Origin: JAGHAJ01 sp964559865 [NCBI: uncultured Synergistota bacterium]
GTDB taxonomy: Bacteria; Synergistota; JAGHAJ01
Assembly: GCA_964559865.1 (NCBI GenBank)
Contig: CAZLJD010000036.1
Location: 1-31,957, forward strand
Direction of reading: 5' to 3'
Length of the DNA: 31,957 nucleotides
Under the pieces are notes generated by a model. It did not search any database, was not told the origin of the DNA, and saw only the letters and a program-made list of their open reading frames with translations. The translations under genes were made by a program, and so were the position numbers. Of this stretch, positions 13,391 to 21,677 are shown piece after piece. Numbering within the stretch: the first letter of the stretch is position 1; the number at the start of each line of letters is the position of its first letter.

Positions 13391-13858
13391 TCACCCCTCT
13401 ATCTTCTTCAAGAGATTTACCATCTCAAGCGCAGATACTGCTGCCTCTGCACCTTTGTTCCCAGCCTTCACACCTGCACGGTCTATTGCCTGCTCAAGGG
13501 TATCTGTAGTCAACACCCCAAACGCAATCGGAACACCCGTATTCAGCATGGTTTGGGCAATCCCTTTGGTAACTTCACTTGCCACATAGTTAAAGTGAGG
13601 GGTTTCCCCTCTTATCACGGCACCAAGTGCTAAAACTGCATCGAACCTGCTGCTCGACGCAAGCTTCTTGGCAACCAACGGTATCTCAAAAGAACCCGGC
13701 ACCCAGTAAACCGATATGTCATCGTCTGATACCTCGTGTCTCCTCAAAATATCCAAAGCGCCATCTAAAAGCCTACTGGTTATGAAGCTATTAAACCTGG
13801 AGACCACAATCCCTATCTTTATACCCTTTCCTGTTAATTCCCCGCTATACTCCCTCAT
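13391..13858 (-). CDS. ribH: 6,7-dimethyl-8-ribityllumazine synthase
   Basis: A 155-residue enzyme condensing 5-amino-6-ribitylaminouracil with dihydroxybutanone phosphate, the penultimate step to riboflavin; members assemble as pentamers or 60-mer capsids. Signatures seen: [23 protein letters not shown] with the catalytic His, and [16 protein letters not shown]...KGAEAA. ATG 13858 has AGGGGG 8 nt upstream. It is 13 nt after ribBA. Confidence 0.98.
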   Translation of the reverse strand: MREYSGELTGKGIKIGIVVSRFNSFITSRLLDGALDILRRHEVSDDDISVYWVPGSFEIPLVAKKLASSSRFDAVLALGAVIRGETPHFNYVASEVTKGIAQTMLNTGVPIAFGVLTTDTLEQAIDRAGVKAGNKGAEAAVSALEMVNLLKKIEG

Positions 13859-13871
13859 ACCGCAATCCCCC

Positions 13872-15083
13872 TCACTCTAATATATGTCCAAGTTTTTTCG
13901 CTTTGGTGTCAAGGTACCTAACATTAAACTCATTGGGAGGTATTACGATAGGCACCCTCTCTACAATCTTTATACCATACCCCTCAAGTCCTATGATCTT
14001 TCTCGGATTGTTCGTCATCAATCTTATCGTAGAAAGACCAAGATCAACTAATATCTGTGCACCTATACCGTAGTCCCTGAGGTCAGGAGAAAAACCCAAC
14101 GCACAGTTTGCCTCTACCGTGTCCTGCCCTCGCTCCTGCAACTTGTATGCTTTGAGCTTATTCACAAGCCCTATACCCCTACCTTCCTGCCTCATGTAGA
14201 GCACCACACCAAGCCCTTCTTTCTCCACCATTCTCATGGCTTCGTGAAGCTGAGGTCCACAATCACACCTTAGAGAACCAAAAACATCTCCAGTAAGACA
14301 CTCAGAGTGCACCCTCACTAAGACATTCTCCTTCCCAGCAACATCACCCTTAACCAGTGCAATGTGCACAAGGTAGTCGTTCCTCTCATCAAGCAAGGAT
14401 CTGTACGCCACCGCCCGAAAGTGCCCGTAGGCAGTCGGCAAGTCAACTTCAATAATCCTCTCGATGAGCTTCTCCTTTCGCCTCCTGAACTCTATCAAGT
14501 CCTTTATCGTGATGATCTTAAGGCCAAACTGCTCTGCCATCTTCATAAGGGTGGGCACACGCGCCATCGTGCCATCTTCATTCATTATCTCGCATATCAC
14601 ACCTGCAGGATAAAGTCCAGCCAACCTTGCGAGGTCAACCGCTGCCTCTGTGTGTCCTGCCCTCTTGAGGACACCACCTCTTACCGCTCTCAACGGGAAA
14701 ACATGCCCGGGCATTGCTATGTCTTCCGGCTTCGTATCGGGAGATATCAACACCTTTATCGTTTTAGCTCTATCGTATGCAGATATCCCAGTAGTAATCC
14801 CGTGCCTCGCCTCAACCGAAACAGAAAATGCCGTGTTAAAAGGCGAAGTGTTGGTGCTGACCATCGGCGGTATGCTAAGGTCATCAAGCCTCTTCGATAT
14901 TATGGGAACACATATAAGTCCCCGTGCATGCTTTGCCATGAAGTTTATTGCCTCAGGGGTGACCTTCTCTGCTGCCATAACAAGGTCTCCCTCATTTTCT
15001 CTATCCTCGTCATCGACAACAATCACCATTCTCCCTCTCTTTATCTCCTCTATCGCATCTTCGATTTTGTCAAACCTGTACAT
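13872..15083 (-). CDS. ribBA: Bifunctional DHBP synthase / GTP cyclohydrolase II
   Basis: A 403-residue two-domain enzyme. The N-terminal half (about 1-200) is 3,4-dihydroxy-2-butanone-4-phosphate synthase, with [10 protein letters not shown] at 24-33 and [12 protein letters not shown] near 142. The C-terminal half (about 205-403) is GTP cyclohydrolase II with zinc ligands Cys262, Cys273 and Cys275 (SECLTGD, RCDCGPQ) and RQEGRGIGL at 298. Both domains look intact. It supplies both precursors of riboflavin. I choose ATG 15083 because AGAGGAG lies 9 nt before it, while it abuts the two ATGs at 15092 and 15089. Confidence 0.97.
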   Translation of the reverse strand: MYRFDKIEDAIEEIKRGRMVIVVDDEDRENEGDLVMAAEKVTPEAINFMAKHARGLICVPIISKRLDDLSIPPMVSTNTSPFNTAFSVSVEARHGITTGISAYDRAKTIKVLISPDTKPEDIAMPGHVFPLRAVRGGVLKRAGHTEAAVDLARLAGLYPAGVICEIMNEDGTMARVPTLMKMAEQFGLKIITIKDLIEFRRRKEKLIERIIEVDLPTAYGHFRAVAYRSLLDERNDYLVHIALVKGDVAGKENVLVRVHSECLTGDVFGSLRCDCGPQLHEAMRMVEKEGLGVVLYMRQEGRGIGLVNKLKAYKLQERGQDTVEANCALGFSPDLRDYGIGAQILVDLGLSTIRLMTNNPRKIIGLEGYGIKIVERVPIVIPPNEFNVRYLDTKAKKLGHILE

Positions 15084-15097
15084 GAGCATCATCTCCT

Positions 15098-15742
15098 CTA
15101 AATAAATCCTTTTTCACGCAAGAGGGACTCCGTAACCCCCTTCTGTTGCGCACCCTTAACGGCATTTACCACATACTTCCCTACGATGTCTGCTTCTATG
15201 TTCACCTTATCACCGGGCAGTCTTTCAGATATAACGGTGCTCTCCAGTGTGTATGGTATAAGCGCAACTGAGAGGTAGTCGTCCTTCACATCTACAACTG
15301 TCAGACTGACACCATCTATCGCAATAAAACCTTTTTCAACTACATACGGCTTTACCGCTCGGGGCAGTTTAACAAAAAGCCTTATGTCGTTGCCTTGTTT
15401 CTGCCATCTCAAGACCTCACCAGTGCCATCTATGTGCCCAAGGACAAAGTGTCCACCCATACGAGAGGTAGGCATCAACGCCCTCTCAAGGTTCACCCTG
15501 CTACCAACAAATAGCTCACCAAGATTTGTCCTTGAAAGCGTCTCTCTGACTACATCTACAAAGAATGTCCCTTTCGTTAAATCCAGAGCAGTAACGGTAA
15601 GACAGACACCGTTCACAGCTATGCTATCACCCTCAGCCACCCCCTCCAAGGAGAAAGGAGGTAAAACTTCAAACTGAACGATGCTACCCTTATCAACTCT
15701 CGAAACTATCCTGCCTATCCCCTCAACGATACCCGTAAACAC
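15098..15742 (-). CDS. ribE: Riboflavin synthase, alpha subunit
   Basis: A 214-residue enzyme that dismutates two lumazine molecules to riboflavin. It has the typical two lumazine-binding domains: [10 protein letters not shown] opens the first, with [10 protein letters not shown] at 41-50, and [13 protein letters not shown] (96-108) opens the second, with [10 protein letters not shown] at 140-149. The GTG start shares one base with the ribD stop (TAGTG), so translation is coupled. Some databases name this gene ribC. Confidence 0.97.
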   Translation of the reverse strand: MFTGIVEGIGRIVSRVDKGSIVQFEVLPPFSLEGVAEGDSIAVNGVCLTVTALDLTKGTFFVDVVRETLSRTNLGELFVGSRVNLERALMPTSRMGGHFVLGHIDGTGEVLRWQKQGNDIRLFVKLPRAVKPYVVEKGFIAIDGVSLTVVDVKDDYLSVALIPYTLESTVISERLPGDKVNIEADIVGKYVVNAVKGAQQKGVTESLLREKGFI

Positions 15743-16818
15743 TAAAAGTATCCCTCCACCATTACATCTTCACCAACTACACTACACTCAGACACCCTAA
15801 ACCTTATCGCACCTTCTATATCATCTATCTGCAGATCGTCAAACGGAGACATTGCCATTCCAAGTATCTTCGCTGCCACAAAAAACAACACCTTATCAAT
15901 CACCCTCTCCCTTAGAAAAGAAGAAAAGACAGACTTTCCCCCTTCCACTAAAACACTTGCTATCCTTTCGTCATGCATCTTCTTCAGCAACGACCTAATA
16001 TCTATTTTACCATCTGCACCCTGAACATGCCAAACCCTAACTCCCCTATCCCTCAATCTTTTTTCCTTGGACGACCCCGGTGCAACCGATGTAACTAACA
16101 GGAGTTTTTCTGGCCCATTAGCCACCACATTTGCATCTTCTGGTATCCTGAGATTGCTATCGAGCACAATCTTCAAAGGGTTTCTACCCTCAACAAGCCT
16201 CACATTCAACATAGGATTATCCATAATCACCGTTCCAATGCCCACAAGAACTGCGTCGTAGAATGTCCTCAAACTGTGAACCACCTTCCTCGACTCCTCA
16301 CAGGTAATCCACTTTGATTCACCACCACAGGTCGCAATTTTCCCGTCCATCGTTTGTGCAACCTTCAGGACTACAAACGGCATATCTGTGGTAATATACT
16401 TAATAAACGCTTCGTTCAGCTTTTTTGCCCTCTCCTCAAGCACACCCACCTTCACCTCTATACCTGCCTCTTTAAGCATAGAAATCCCTTTGCCAGCCAC
16501 AAGGGGATTGGGATCTACCATAGCTACTACCACTCTCTTCACACCAGCCGCTATGATCTGCGGTGCACAAGGGGGTGTCTTACCATGGTGAACACAAGGC
16601 TCTAAGGTAACATACATAGTAGAATCCTTCGCCTCAGCACCCGCCACTTTTAGTGCCTTGACTTCTGCGTGCTCTTTACCGTATAATTGATGATAACCTG
16701 TAGCTATTACTTTACCGTTCTTGACAATCACAGCACCTACCATGGGGTTGGGACTTACATAACCAGCTCCACGAGTGGCAAGTTCGAGGGCTATTTGCAT
16801 GTAGTACTCATCGTTCAT
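15742..16818 (-). CDS. ribD: Bifunctional pyrimidine deaminase/reductase
   Basis: A 358-residue two-domain enzyme for steps two and three of riboflavin synthesis. The N-terminal deaminase (about 1-145) has the zinc site His50-Ala-Glu52, Cys75 and Cys84 (EPCVHHGKTPPCAP). The C-terminal reductase (about 146-358) ends with the family motif VLVEGG and an NADPH-binding fold. ATG 16818 has AAAGGTGG 8 nt upstream and matches the usual N-terminus (MNDEYYMQIALELA); the longer open frame upstream is not used. First gene of the nine-gene operon. Its leader is only about 20 nt, too short for an FMN riboswitch. Confidence 0.97.
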   Translation of the reverse strand: MNDEYYMQIALELATRGAGYVSPNPMVGAVIVKNGKVIATGYHQLYGKEHAEVKALKVAGAEAKDSTMYVTLEPCVHHGKTPPCAPQIIAAGVKRVVVAMVDPNPLVAGKGISMLKEAGIEVKVGVLEERAKKLNEAFIKYITTDMPFVVLKVAQTMDGKIATCGGESKWITCEESRKVVHSLRTFYDAVLVGIGTVIMDNPMLNVRLVEGRNPLKIVLDSNLRIPEDANVVANGPEKLLLVTSVAPGSSKEKRLRDRGVRVWHVQGADGKIDIRSLLKKMHDERIASVLVEGGKSVFSSFLRERVIDKVLFFVAAKILGMAMSPFDDLQIDDIEGAIRFRVSECSVVGEDVMVEGYF

Positions 16819-16843
16819 AATTTTCACCACCTTTACTGAAAAT

Positions 16844-16872
16844 ATTCTACCACAAATCCGAAAGGAGGTGAA
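16844..16872 (-). promoter_or_regulatory. Promoter of the rib-serS-purC operon
   Basis: On the minus strand TTCACC (16867-16872), 17-bp spacer and TAGAAT (16844-16849). The -35 box overlaps the Shine-Dalgarno of the divergent repeat-protein gene. Motif match only. Confidence 0.5.
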
Positions 16873-16877
16873 AGAGC

Positions 16878-17570
16878 TTGAACAGAAAAAGAAGCCTGAT
16901 TGCATTGGGTATCGTGCTACTTTTGATAATACCCGCTGTTAGTTTTGCGGAGATACAGTTATTCGTCACGAAAAACTATGTAAAACTATTTGATCCCAAG
17001 ATAAACAATTGGTCTGTGTTGAACAACTTCTCACCTAAGGGTTGGAGGACGAGCAATAACCTGGCACTTGTGTGGAATAACAACGACGCTTATGTGTACG
17101 ACATATGGCTCCATCAATGGATGCCACAAACAGACATAAGGCCTATATTCGGACTTGTGTCCGACTATCTCGCAATGGTAAAGTGTGCAGATGCGGTGTA
17201 TGTTTACGATGTCGGACAGAAACAGTGGAAGAGCCTTCTGGACATTCAGCCTAAGAACATATCGATAAGCAGACAGCTCGCGGCAGTCCTCACGAGGGAC
17301 TCTATATATGTTTATGATAGTGTACTTCATCGATGGACATCCCAGGAAGATGTGGGACCAACTGCCATGGTGTTGAGCGACATGATGTTACTTGCGTGGT
17401 CCAGAGATTCCGCTTACATATACGATACAACACTACACCAATGGATGATAAAAGAGAACATTCAACCGCTGAGCGGAATGATTGAGCCTACGAGGGCGCT
17501 GGTTTATACAACAGAATATATCTACGAGTACAGCCCTTATACTCATAGGTGGAAAAGGAGAGCAAGATAA
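16878..17570 (+). CDS. Exported protein of six 36-residue repeats (propeller-like)
   Basis: A 230-residue protein of no family I recognise. A signal peptide (1-24, SFA/E cleavage) is followed by tandem repeats with exact 36-residue spacing: tryptophans at 45, 81, 117, 153, 189 and 225, each six residues after an aspartate at 39, 75, 111, 147 and 183 (Ser in the last unit). The core is Y-[IV]-Y-D-x5-W, then an [DN]-[IV]-x-P turn and a hydrophobic strand ending in a charged Asp. The pattern suggests beta strands, perhaps a small propeller closed by the partial first and last units. TTG start at 16878 with a full AAAGGAGGTGA upstream. A strong terminator follows. Divergent from the rib operon; the role is unknown. 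Confidence 0.8.
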   Translation: MNRKRSLIALGIVLLLIIPAVSFAEIQLFVTKNYVKLFDPKINNWSVLNNFSPKGWRTSNNLALVWNNNDAYVYDIWLHQWMPQTDIRPIFGLVSDYLAMVKCADAVYVYDVGQKQWKSLLDIQPKNISISRQLAAVLTRDSIYVYDSVLHRWTSQEDVGPTAMVLSDMMLLAWSRDSAYIYDTTLHQWMIKENIQPLSGMIEPTRALVYTTEYIYEYSPYTHRWKRRAR

Positions 17571-17580
17571 AAAGAGATCG

Positions 17581-17609
17581 AGGGGCACGAACAACGGTGC
17601 CCCTTTCTT
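17581..17609 (+). terminator. Rho-independent terminator after repeat-protein gene
   Basis: Perfect 8-bp stem AGGGGCAC/GTGCCCCT with an 8-nt loop, followed by TTCTT. It lies 11 nt after the repeat-protein stop and 19 nt before the lgt ATG, so it could also limit read-through into lgt. Confidence 0.8.
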
Positions 17610-17627
17610 GTACCTGACGACAATAAC

Positions 17628-18464
17628 ATGAAATTACTCATAGCCTACCTTTTAAGTATAAGCAGCATTGTTATTATTTTGATGTTTCCCCTCCATAACT
17701 TCTACATAGGGAGGACAAGTATTTCCCCATACCTCATACATCCAATCAGGTGGTATGCTGTCCTAATTGGTATCTCAGTAATTATAGGGACAATATTGGT
17801 ATACAGAAGGAGAAACATCTACGGCATAAAGAAGTCCCACATAGACTCGTTGATCCTTTACGGGATCCTTGCTTCCATTGTGGGTGCACGCATATACTAT
17901 GTGGTGTTCGAATGGAAACTATACGCAAAACACCCCGCATTAGCCCTTGATGTGTGGAAAGGTGGAATTGCAATACACGGAGCAATTGCTTCCATCATCG
18001 TAGTAGCACTGATGTACACAAAAAGACACAAGCTCTCATTTCTTTCTATAGGAGACCTCTTTGCACCTGCAATCGTGCTCGGACAGGCAATAGGGAGATG
18101 GGGAAACTTCATAAATCACGAAGCTTTCGGTTATCCCACAGCTTTGCCGTGGAAGATGTTTATCCCAATGGCAGACAGACCCATTAACACAAAGAAGATG
18201 GCATTTTATCACCCAACCTTTCTGTATGAATCTCTCGGAGACCTTACCATATTTTACATACTGCTATATCTTGAGAAGAGAAGGCCTTCACAAGGCACGA
18301 TCATGTTCACCTACTTACTGCTTTACTCCATTCTAAGGTTCTTCACAGAGTGGCTAAGAACAGACAGCCTCATGGTAGGAAACATAAGGGTGGCACAACT
18401 GGTAAGCATCGTACTTATAGGGATATCACTGGCCTTCCTGCTAAAAGCTCGCAGAAAGACATAA
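17628..18464 (+). CDS. lgt: Prolipoprotein diacylglyceryl transferase
   Basis: A 278-residue integral membrane enzyme that transfers diacylglycerol from phosphatidylglycerol to the lipobox cysteine of prolipoproteins. About seven hydrophobic segments are visible. The Lgt signature GRWGNFINHEAFG lies at about 157-169, with the KGGIAIHG motif near 111 and an HPTFLYE motif near 197. No clear Shine-Dalgarno precedes the ATG, and the terminator of the preceding gene is only 19 nt away, so its promoter is unclear. The 3' end is convergent with porB. Confidence 0.95.
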   Translation: MKLLIAYLLSISSIVIILMFPLHNFYIGRTSISPYLIHPIRWYAVLIGISVIIGTILVYRRRNIYGIKKSHIDSLILYGILASIVGARIYYVVFEWKLYAKHPALALDVWKGGIAIHGAIASIIVVALMYTKRHKLSFLSIGDLFAPAIVLGQAIGRWGNFINHEAFGYPTALPWKMFIPMADRPINTKKMAFYHPTFLYESLGDLTIFYILLYLEKRRPSQGTIMFTYLLLYSILRFFTEWLRTDSLMVGNIRVAQLVSIVLIGISLAFLLKARRKT

Positions 18465-18483
18465 GGGGGCTTTGTGCCCCCTT
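18463..18483. terminator. Bidirectional terminator between lgt and porB
   Basis: Perfect 8-bp stem AAGGGGGC/GCCCCCTT with a 5-nt loop between two convergent genes. It overlaps the lgt stop codon and ends 4 nt before the porB stop. A/T-rich stem bases can act as the terminal tract on either strand. Confidence 0.75.
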
Positions 18484-18487
18484 AGCT

Positions 18488-19429
18488 CTACTTCTTTGGC
18501 TCCCAGGTCTCCCCTGTCATCTTCAAAATCCAGTTCCAGTACTCATCGACATCCTTTTGGATTTCCTCTATCACATGTCTGTTTTCGGGCTTAAACAGGT
18601 GAGCAAACCTGCCCTGTGGTTTCAAGAACTCCTCAATAGGCACATACTTTTTGGGCTTATAGTTGAGTTTCCAGACATCGTTTTCTACCTCATACAACGG
18701 CCAGAACCTCGTCTCAACGGCAAGTCTTGTTATCTCAACGGAAAGAGCTGGATCCACCCGCCAGAACCTCACGCAAGGTGCAAGGACATTTATAAATGTT
18801 GGGCCACCTTTATCTATGGCTTTTTTGACCTTATTCATCAAGTCAAAGAGTGGATACAGGGTTGACTGTGCAACATAAGGAACATGATGGCCAGCTACTA
18901 TTGCAGTGAGGTCTTTTCTCCTTTGGGGCTTCCCATAGCTGACTCTACCAGCAGGTGCAGTAGTGGTATCAGCACCGGTAGGCGTAGCTCCAGACCTTTG
19001 CGCCCCTGTATTCATGTATCCCTCGTTGTCATAGCATATGTAGAGGAAGTTGTGCCCTCTCTCAAGAGCGCCAGAAAGTGACTGCAGACCAATGTCGTAT
19101 GTACCACCATCTCCACCAAAAGCAACAAACTTTATATCCTTGTCAATTTTCCCCTTTTTCTTCAAAGCTCTGTAAGCAGTCTCAGCACCGCTTATCGTCG
19201 CAGCAGCGTTCTCAAATGCATTGTGAATCCAAGGTGTATCCCACGCAGTATAGGGATATATAGTGGTAGAAACCTCAAGACAACCCGTAGCATTCGAGAT
19301 GACCACAGGCTCCTCTATTGCGAGCAATGCCCTCCTAACTACAATGGGTGCGCCGCAACCGGGACAAAGCCTATGACCGTAAACCAGTCTCTCCTTCTTC
19401 TCTGTAAGCTTCTTTAAGTTAAACGCCAT
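18488..19429 (-). CDS. porB: Pyruvate:ferredoxin oxidoreductase, beta subunit
   Basis: A 313-residue subunit that binds thiamine diphosphate and one [4Fe-4S] cluster. Cluster cysteines are Cys22 and Cys25 (CPGCGAP), Cys50 (NATGC) and Cys219 (APCVRFW). The TPP/Mg motif runs from GDGG (106-109) to the YDNEGYMNTGAQ segment (133-144). With PorA, PorC and PorD it oxidises pyruvate to acetyl-CoA and CO2, reducing ferredoxin. ATG 19429 is chosen because GGGGGTG lies 6 nt before it; a GTG at 19438 is less well placed. Last gene of the por operon. Confidence 0.96.
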   Translation of the reverse strand: MAFNLKKLTEKKERLVYGHRLCPGCGAPIVVRRALLAIEEPVVISNATGCLEVSTTIYPYTAWDTPWIHNAFENAAATISGAETAYRALKKKGKIDKDIKFVAFGGDGGTYDIGLQSLSGALERGHNFLYICYDNEGYMNTGAQRSGATPTGADTTTAPAGRVSYGKPQRRKDLTAIVAGHHVPYVAQSTLYPLFDLMNKVKKAIDKGGPTFINVLAPCVRFWRVDPALSVEITRLAVETRFWPLYEVENDVWKLNYKPKKYVPIEEFLKPQGRFAHLFKPENRHVIEEIQKDVDEYWNWILKMTGETWEPKK

Positions 19430-19441
19430 AACTCGCACCCC

Positions 19442-20620
19442 CTACTCTCTCAAACCTAAATAACTCTCTTCTTTCGGGAGATTCCCAGAAAGAAGTGCCT
19501 CAAACACGGGTTCTATGTCCTCAGGGAAGAGGTCTCTTCCACCAAGGCCAAACACATAGGACGCAACCGGGACATCCTTTTTAGCACTATAAAGTGCAGC
19601 CCTTATCTCCGTGAAAAGGGGCGCACCTGAACCAAAGGATGCAGATCTATCAAGTACTGCAACAGCCTTGAGTCTCCCAAGCTCTTCTGCTATCTCCTCT
19701 GCAGGGAAGGGTCTAAAGAGTCTCGGTTTCAAGAGTCCCACCTTCTTACCCTGTTCCCTCAACTTATTCACAACTGCCTTCGTAGTACCAGCAGCGGACG
19801 ACATGACAACTATTGCCACTTCTGCATCGTCGAGGTAGTATCTATCAAAGTAGGGATACTCCTTCCCCGTGAGTTTGGATAGTTCCTCACCAACCTCAAG
19901 ATACACTTTTTTAGCATGCTTCATAGCCTCTACCTGCTGACGCTTGTGCTCGAAGTAATAGTCATAAAGGTCAAGTGGTCCATAAGTAACAGGGTTATCC
20001 ACATCAAGAAGAGACTTAAGCGGTTTATACTCACCGATGAAGTTTTTCACCTCGTTATCGTCAAGGAGTTCAACTATCTCAACACCGTGAGATGTAATAA
20101 ACCCATCCTGCATAACCATCACTGGGAGCAACACATCCGGGTGCTCAGCCAATCTGAGCGCAAGGAACATATTTTCGTATGCCTCCTGAGATGTCTCAGA
20201 ATATATCTGCACCCAGCCAGAATCTCTCTCTGCCATCGTGTCAGAGTGATCGCAGTGAATATTTATAGGTGCAGACAAAGCCCTGTTCACCACAGCCATT
20301 ACTATTGGAAGCCTCGTACTGGCAGCTATGTAAACTATTTCGTGCATCAGAGCCAGACCGTTTGCAGATGTTGCAGTCATAACACGTGCTCCCGCAGCAG
20401 AAGCACCCACGCACGCACTCATAGCAGAGTGTTCACTTTCAACAGTAATCATCTCCGTATCGGCTAAACCATCTGCTACCATCTGGGAAAATGTCATAAC
20501 TATTTCAGTCTGCGGCGTAATGGGGTAGGCTGCAACAACATCTGGATTTATCTGTCTCATTGCCTCAGCAATGGCCTGGTTTCCAGTAATAGCAAGTTTC
20601 TTCCTCTCCTTAACTACCAT
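19442..20620 (-). CDS. porA: Pyruvate:ferredoxin oxidoreductase, alpha subunit
   Basis: A 392-residue subunit carrying the pyrimidine-binding part of the TPP site. Seen: NQAIAEAM at 14-21, YPITPQTE at 32-39, ESEHSAMSA at 61-69 and the NRALSAPINIHCDHSD segment typical of pyruvate-specific enzymes. Length is normal for the four-subunit type. It starts 2 nt after the porD stop and ends 12 nt before porB. A 2-oxoisovalerate or 2-oxoglutarate specificity is possible but less likely given these motifs. Confidence 0.96.
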   Translation of the reverse strand: MVVKERKKLAITGNQAIAEAMRQINPDVVAAYPITPQTEIVMTFSQMVADGLADTEMITVESEHSAMSACVGASAAGARVMTATSANGLALMHEIVYIAASTRLPIVMAVVNRALSAPINIHCDHSDTMAERDSGWVQIYSETSQEAYENMFLALRLAEHPDVLLPVMVMQDGFITSHGVEIVELLDDNEVKNFIGEYKPLKSLLDVDNPVTYGPLDLYDYYFEHKRQQVEAMKHAKKVYLEVGEELSKLTGKEYPYFDRYYLDDAEVAIVVMSSAAGTTKAVVNKLREQGKKVGLLKPRLFRPFPAEEIAEELGRLKAVAVLDRSASFGSGAPLFTEIRAALYSAKKDVPVASYVFGLGGRDLFPEDIEPVFEALLSGNLPKEESYLGLRE

Positions 20621-20622
20621 CC

Positions 20623-20919
20623 TTACTCACCATCCTTCCCCAGAAACTCCGTCTCCGGCTTCATTTCTATAGCATTCACGGGACACTCGTGTGCACACAC
20701 ACCACATCCTTTGCAGTAGTCGTAATTTATCCCTACCATCTTACCGTTTACCACATCTATGCAGTTATCCGGGCAGCTGAACCAACATATCATACAGTGC
20801 GTGCATTTACCCTCGTCCCATATAGGCCTTATGCTTCTCCAAGAACCCGTCTTATACTCCTTTGCGTTGCCCGCCTCTACTATCATTCCACCAATGGGGA
20901 TTTCCTTCCAACCTTTCAT
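20623..20919 (-). CDS. porD: Pyruvate:ferredoxin oxidoreductase, delta (ferredoxin-like) subunit
   Basis: A 98-residue subunit with two complete [4Fe-4S] motifs: Cys39, 42, 45, 49 and Cys69, 72, 75, 79, each ending in Cys-Pro. It passes electrons from the TPP site to external ferredoxin. Its ATG overlaps the porC stop by 4 bp (ATGA), giving translational coupling. Confidence 0.96.
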   Translation of the reverse strand: MKGWKEIPIGGMIVEAGNAKEYKTGSWRSIRPIWDEGKCTHCMICWFSCPDNCIDVVNGKMVGINYDYCKGCGVCAHECPVNAIEMKPETEFLGKDGE

Positions 20920-21488
20920 CCTTCCTTCACCTCCCTGTAACCCCTATCGATAGCCCTTAAGTTCCCTTCAACGATGTCTGCTGACAGCTTCTTCGAAAAC
21001 TTTTCCTTAAAGAACTCCTTTACCTCCTCGAGTGGGACTTCACTCCAGACCTTCGAAAGCGCCCCCAGTATAGGGGTATTCGGGATACCTCTGCCTATCT
21101 CTTCCAATGCAATGGTGGTAGCGTCAACCGTGTAAACCTTACCCTCTCTAAAATTCAAGAGTTCTCTCACATACGCAGGGGACTTGTTGATGTTAACGAG
21201 AAGGATACCGCCCTTTTTCAGCCCCTCGGTTGGGTGTACCGTCTCCAAGATCGTAGGGTCAATTACTACCACTATATCAGGCTCCTTAACCGCGCAGTGC
21301 AAAGTGATCTCCTTATCACTCACGCGGTTAAACGCCTTCATAGGTGCACCAGCCCTCTCTGCACCGTATTCAGGGAAAGCCTGAACATACTTGCCTGTCA
21401 ACCAGAGTACCTCCGCTAATATCTGTGAGGCAGTCTTGGCACCCTGCCCCCCTCTCCCATGCCACCTAATCTCAACCGTCTCCGCCAT
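20916..21488 (-). CDS. porC: Pyruvate:ferredoxin oxidoreductase, gamma subunit
   Basis: A 190-residue subunit with the N-terminal GRGGQG motif (11-16) and the AFPEYGAERAGAP segment conserved in gamma subunits. The gene order gamma-delta-alpha-beta is that known from Thermotoga-type por operons. ATG 21488 is chosen for the GAAGGGGTGAA site 4 nt upstream; the longer open frame starting at 21557 would begin at or before the likely transcription start. Confidence 0.95.
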   Translation of the reverse strand: MAETVEIRWHGRGGQGAKTASQILAEVLWLTGKYVQAFPEYGAERAGAPMKAFNRVSDKEITLHCAVKEPDIVVVIDPTILETVHPTEGLKKGGILLVNINKSPAYVRELLNFREGKVYTVDATTIALEEIGRGIPNTPILGALSKVWSEVPLEEVKEFFKEKFSKKLSADIVEGNLRAIDRGYREVKEG

Positions 21489-21534
21489 ATATTTCACCCC
21501 TTCACATAAAGTATCTTTAAAAAACACCCGCAAC

Positions 21535-21563
21535 ATTATATACCAGTTGTAAAGCAATTACAA
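21535..21563 (-). promoter_or_regulatory. por operon promoter
   Basis: On the minus strand TTGTAA (21558-21563), 17-bp spacer, consensus TATAAT (21535-21540). Leader to the porC ATG is about 40 nt. Confidence 0.75.
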
Positions 21564-21564
21564 G

Positions 21565-21582
21565 AAGTGAACAGCTTCACAA
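21565..21582. promoter_or_regulatory. Rex-type operator palindrome
   Basis: Minus-strand TTGTGAAGCTGTTCACTT matches the widely reported Rex consensus TTGTGAA-N4-TTCACAA at 12 of 14 defined bases. It ends 1 bp from the por -35 box. Rex senses NADH/NAD+ and controls redox and fermentation genes in many anaerobes. The rex gene itself is not in this window. Confidence 0.6.
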
Positions 21583-21677
21583 TTAAATCACTATAAAAGC
21601 TTACATACACTGGAAAAACGGACATCAACGCACTAACAAACCTGCTATTTTACCTTAAATTGCATATATTAAGTATT

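Noticed and set aside
13596-13620. GAGGGG/CCCCTC inverted repeat resembling a hairpin
   Set aside because: It falls inside ribH, encoding the conserved RGETPHF motif, so the symmetry is most likely coincidental.
14364-15101. 245-codon plus-strand frame
   Set aside because: Antisense to ribBA with both enzyme domains fully conserved on the other strand.
21489-21557. N-terminal extension of porC back to 21557
   Set aside because: It reads through the predicted promoter start region, and the ATG at 21488 has a strong ribosome site and the usual family N-terminus.
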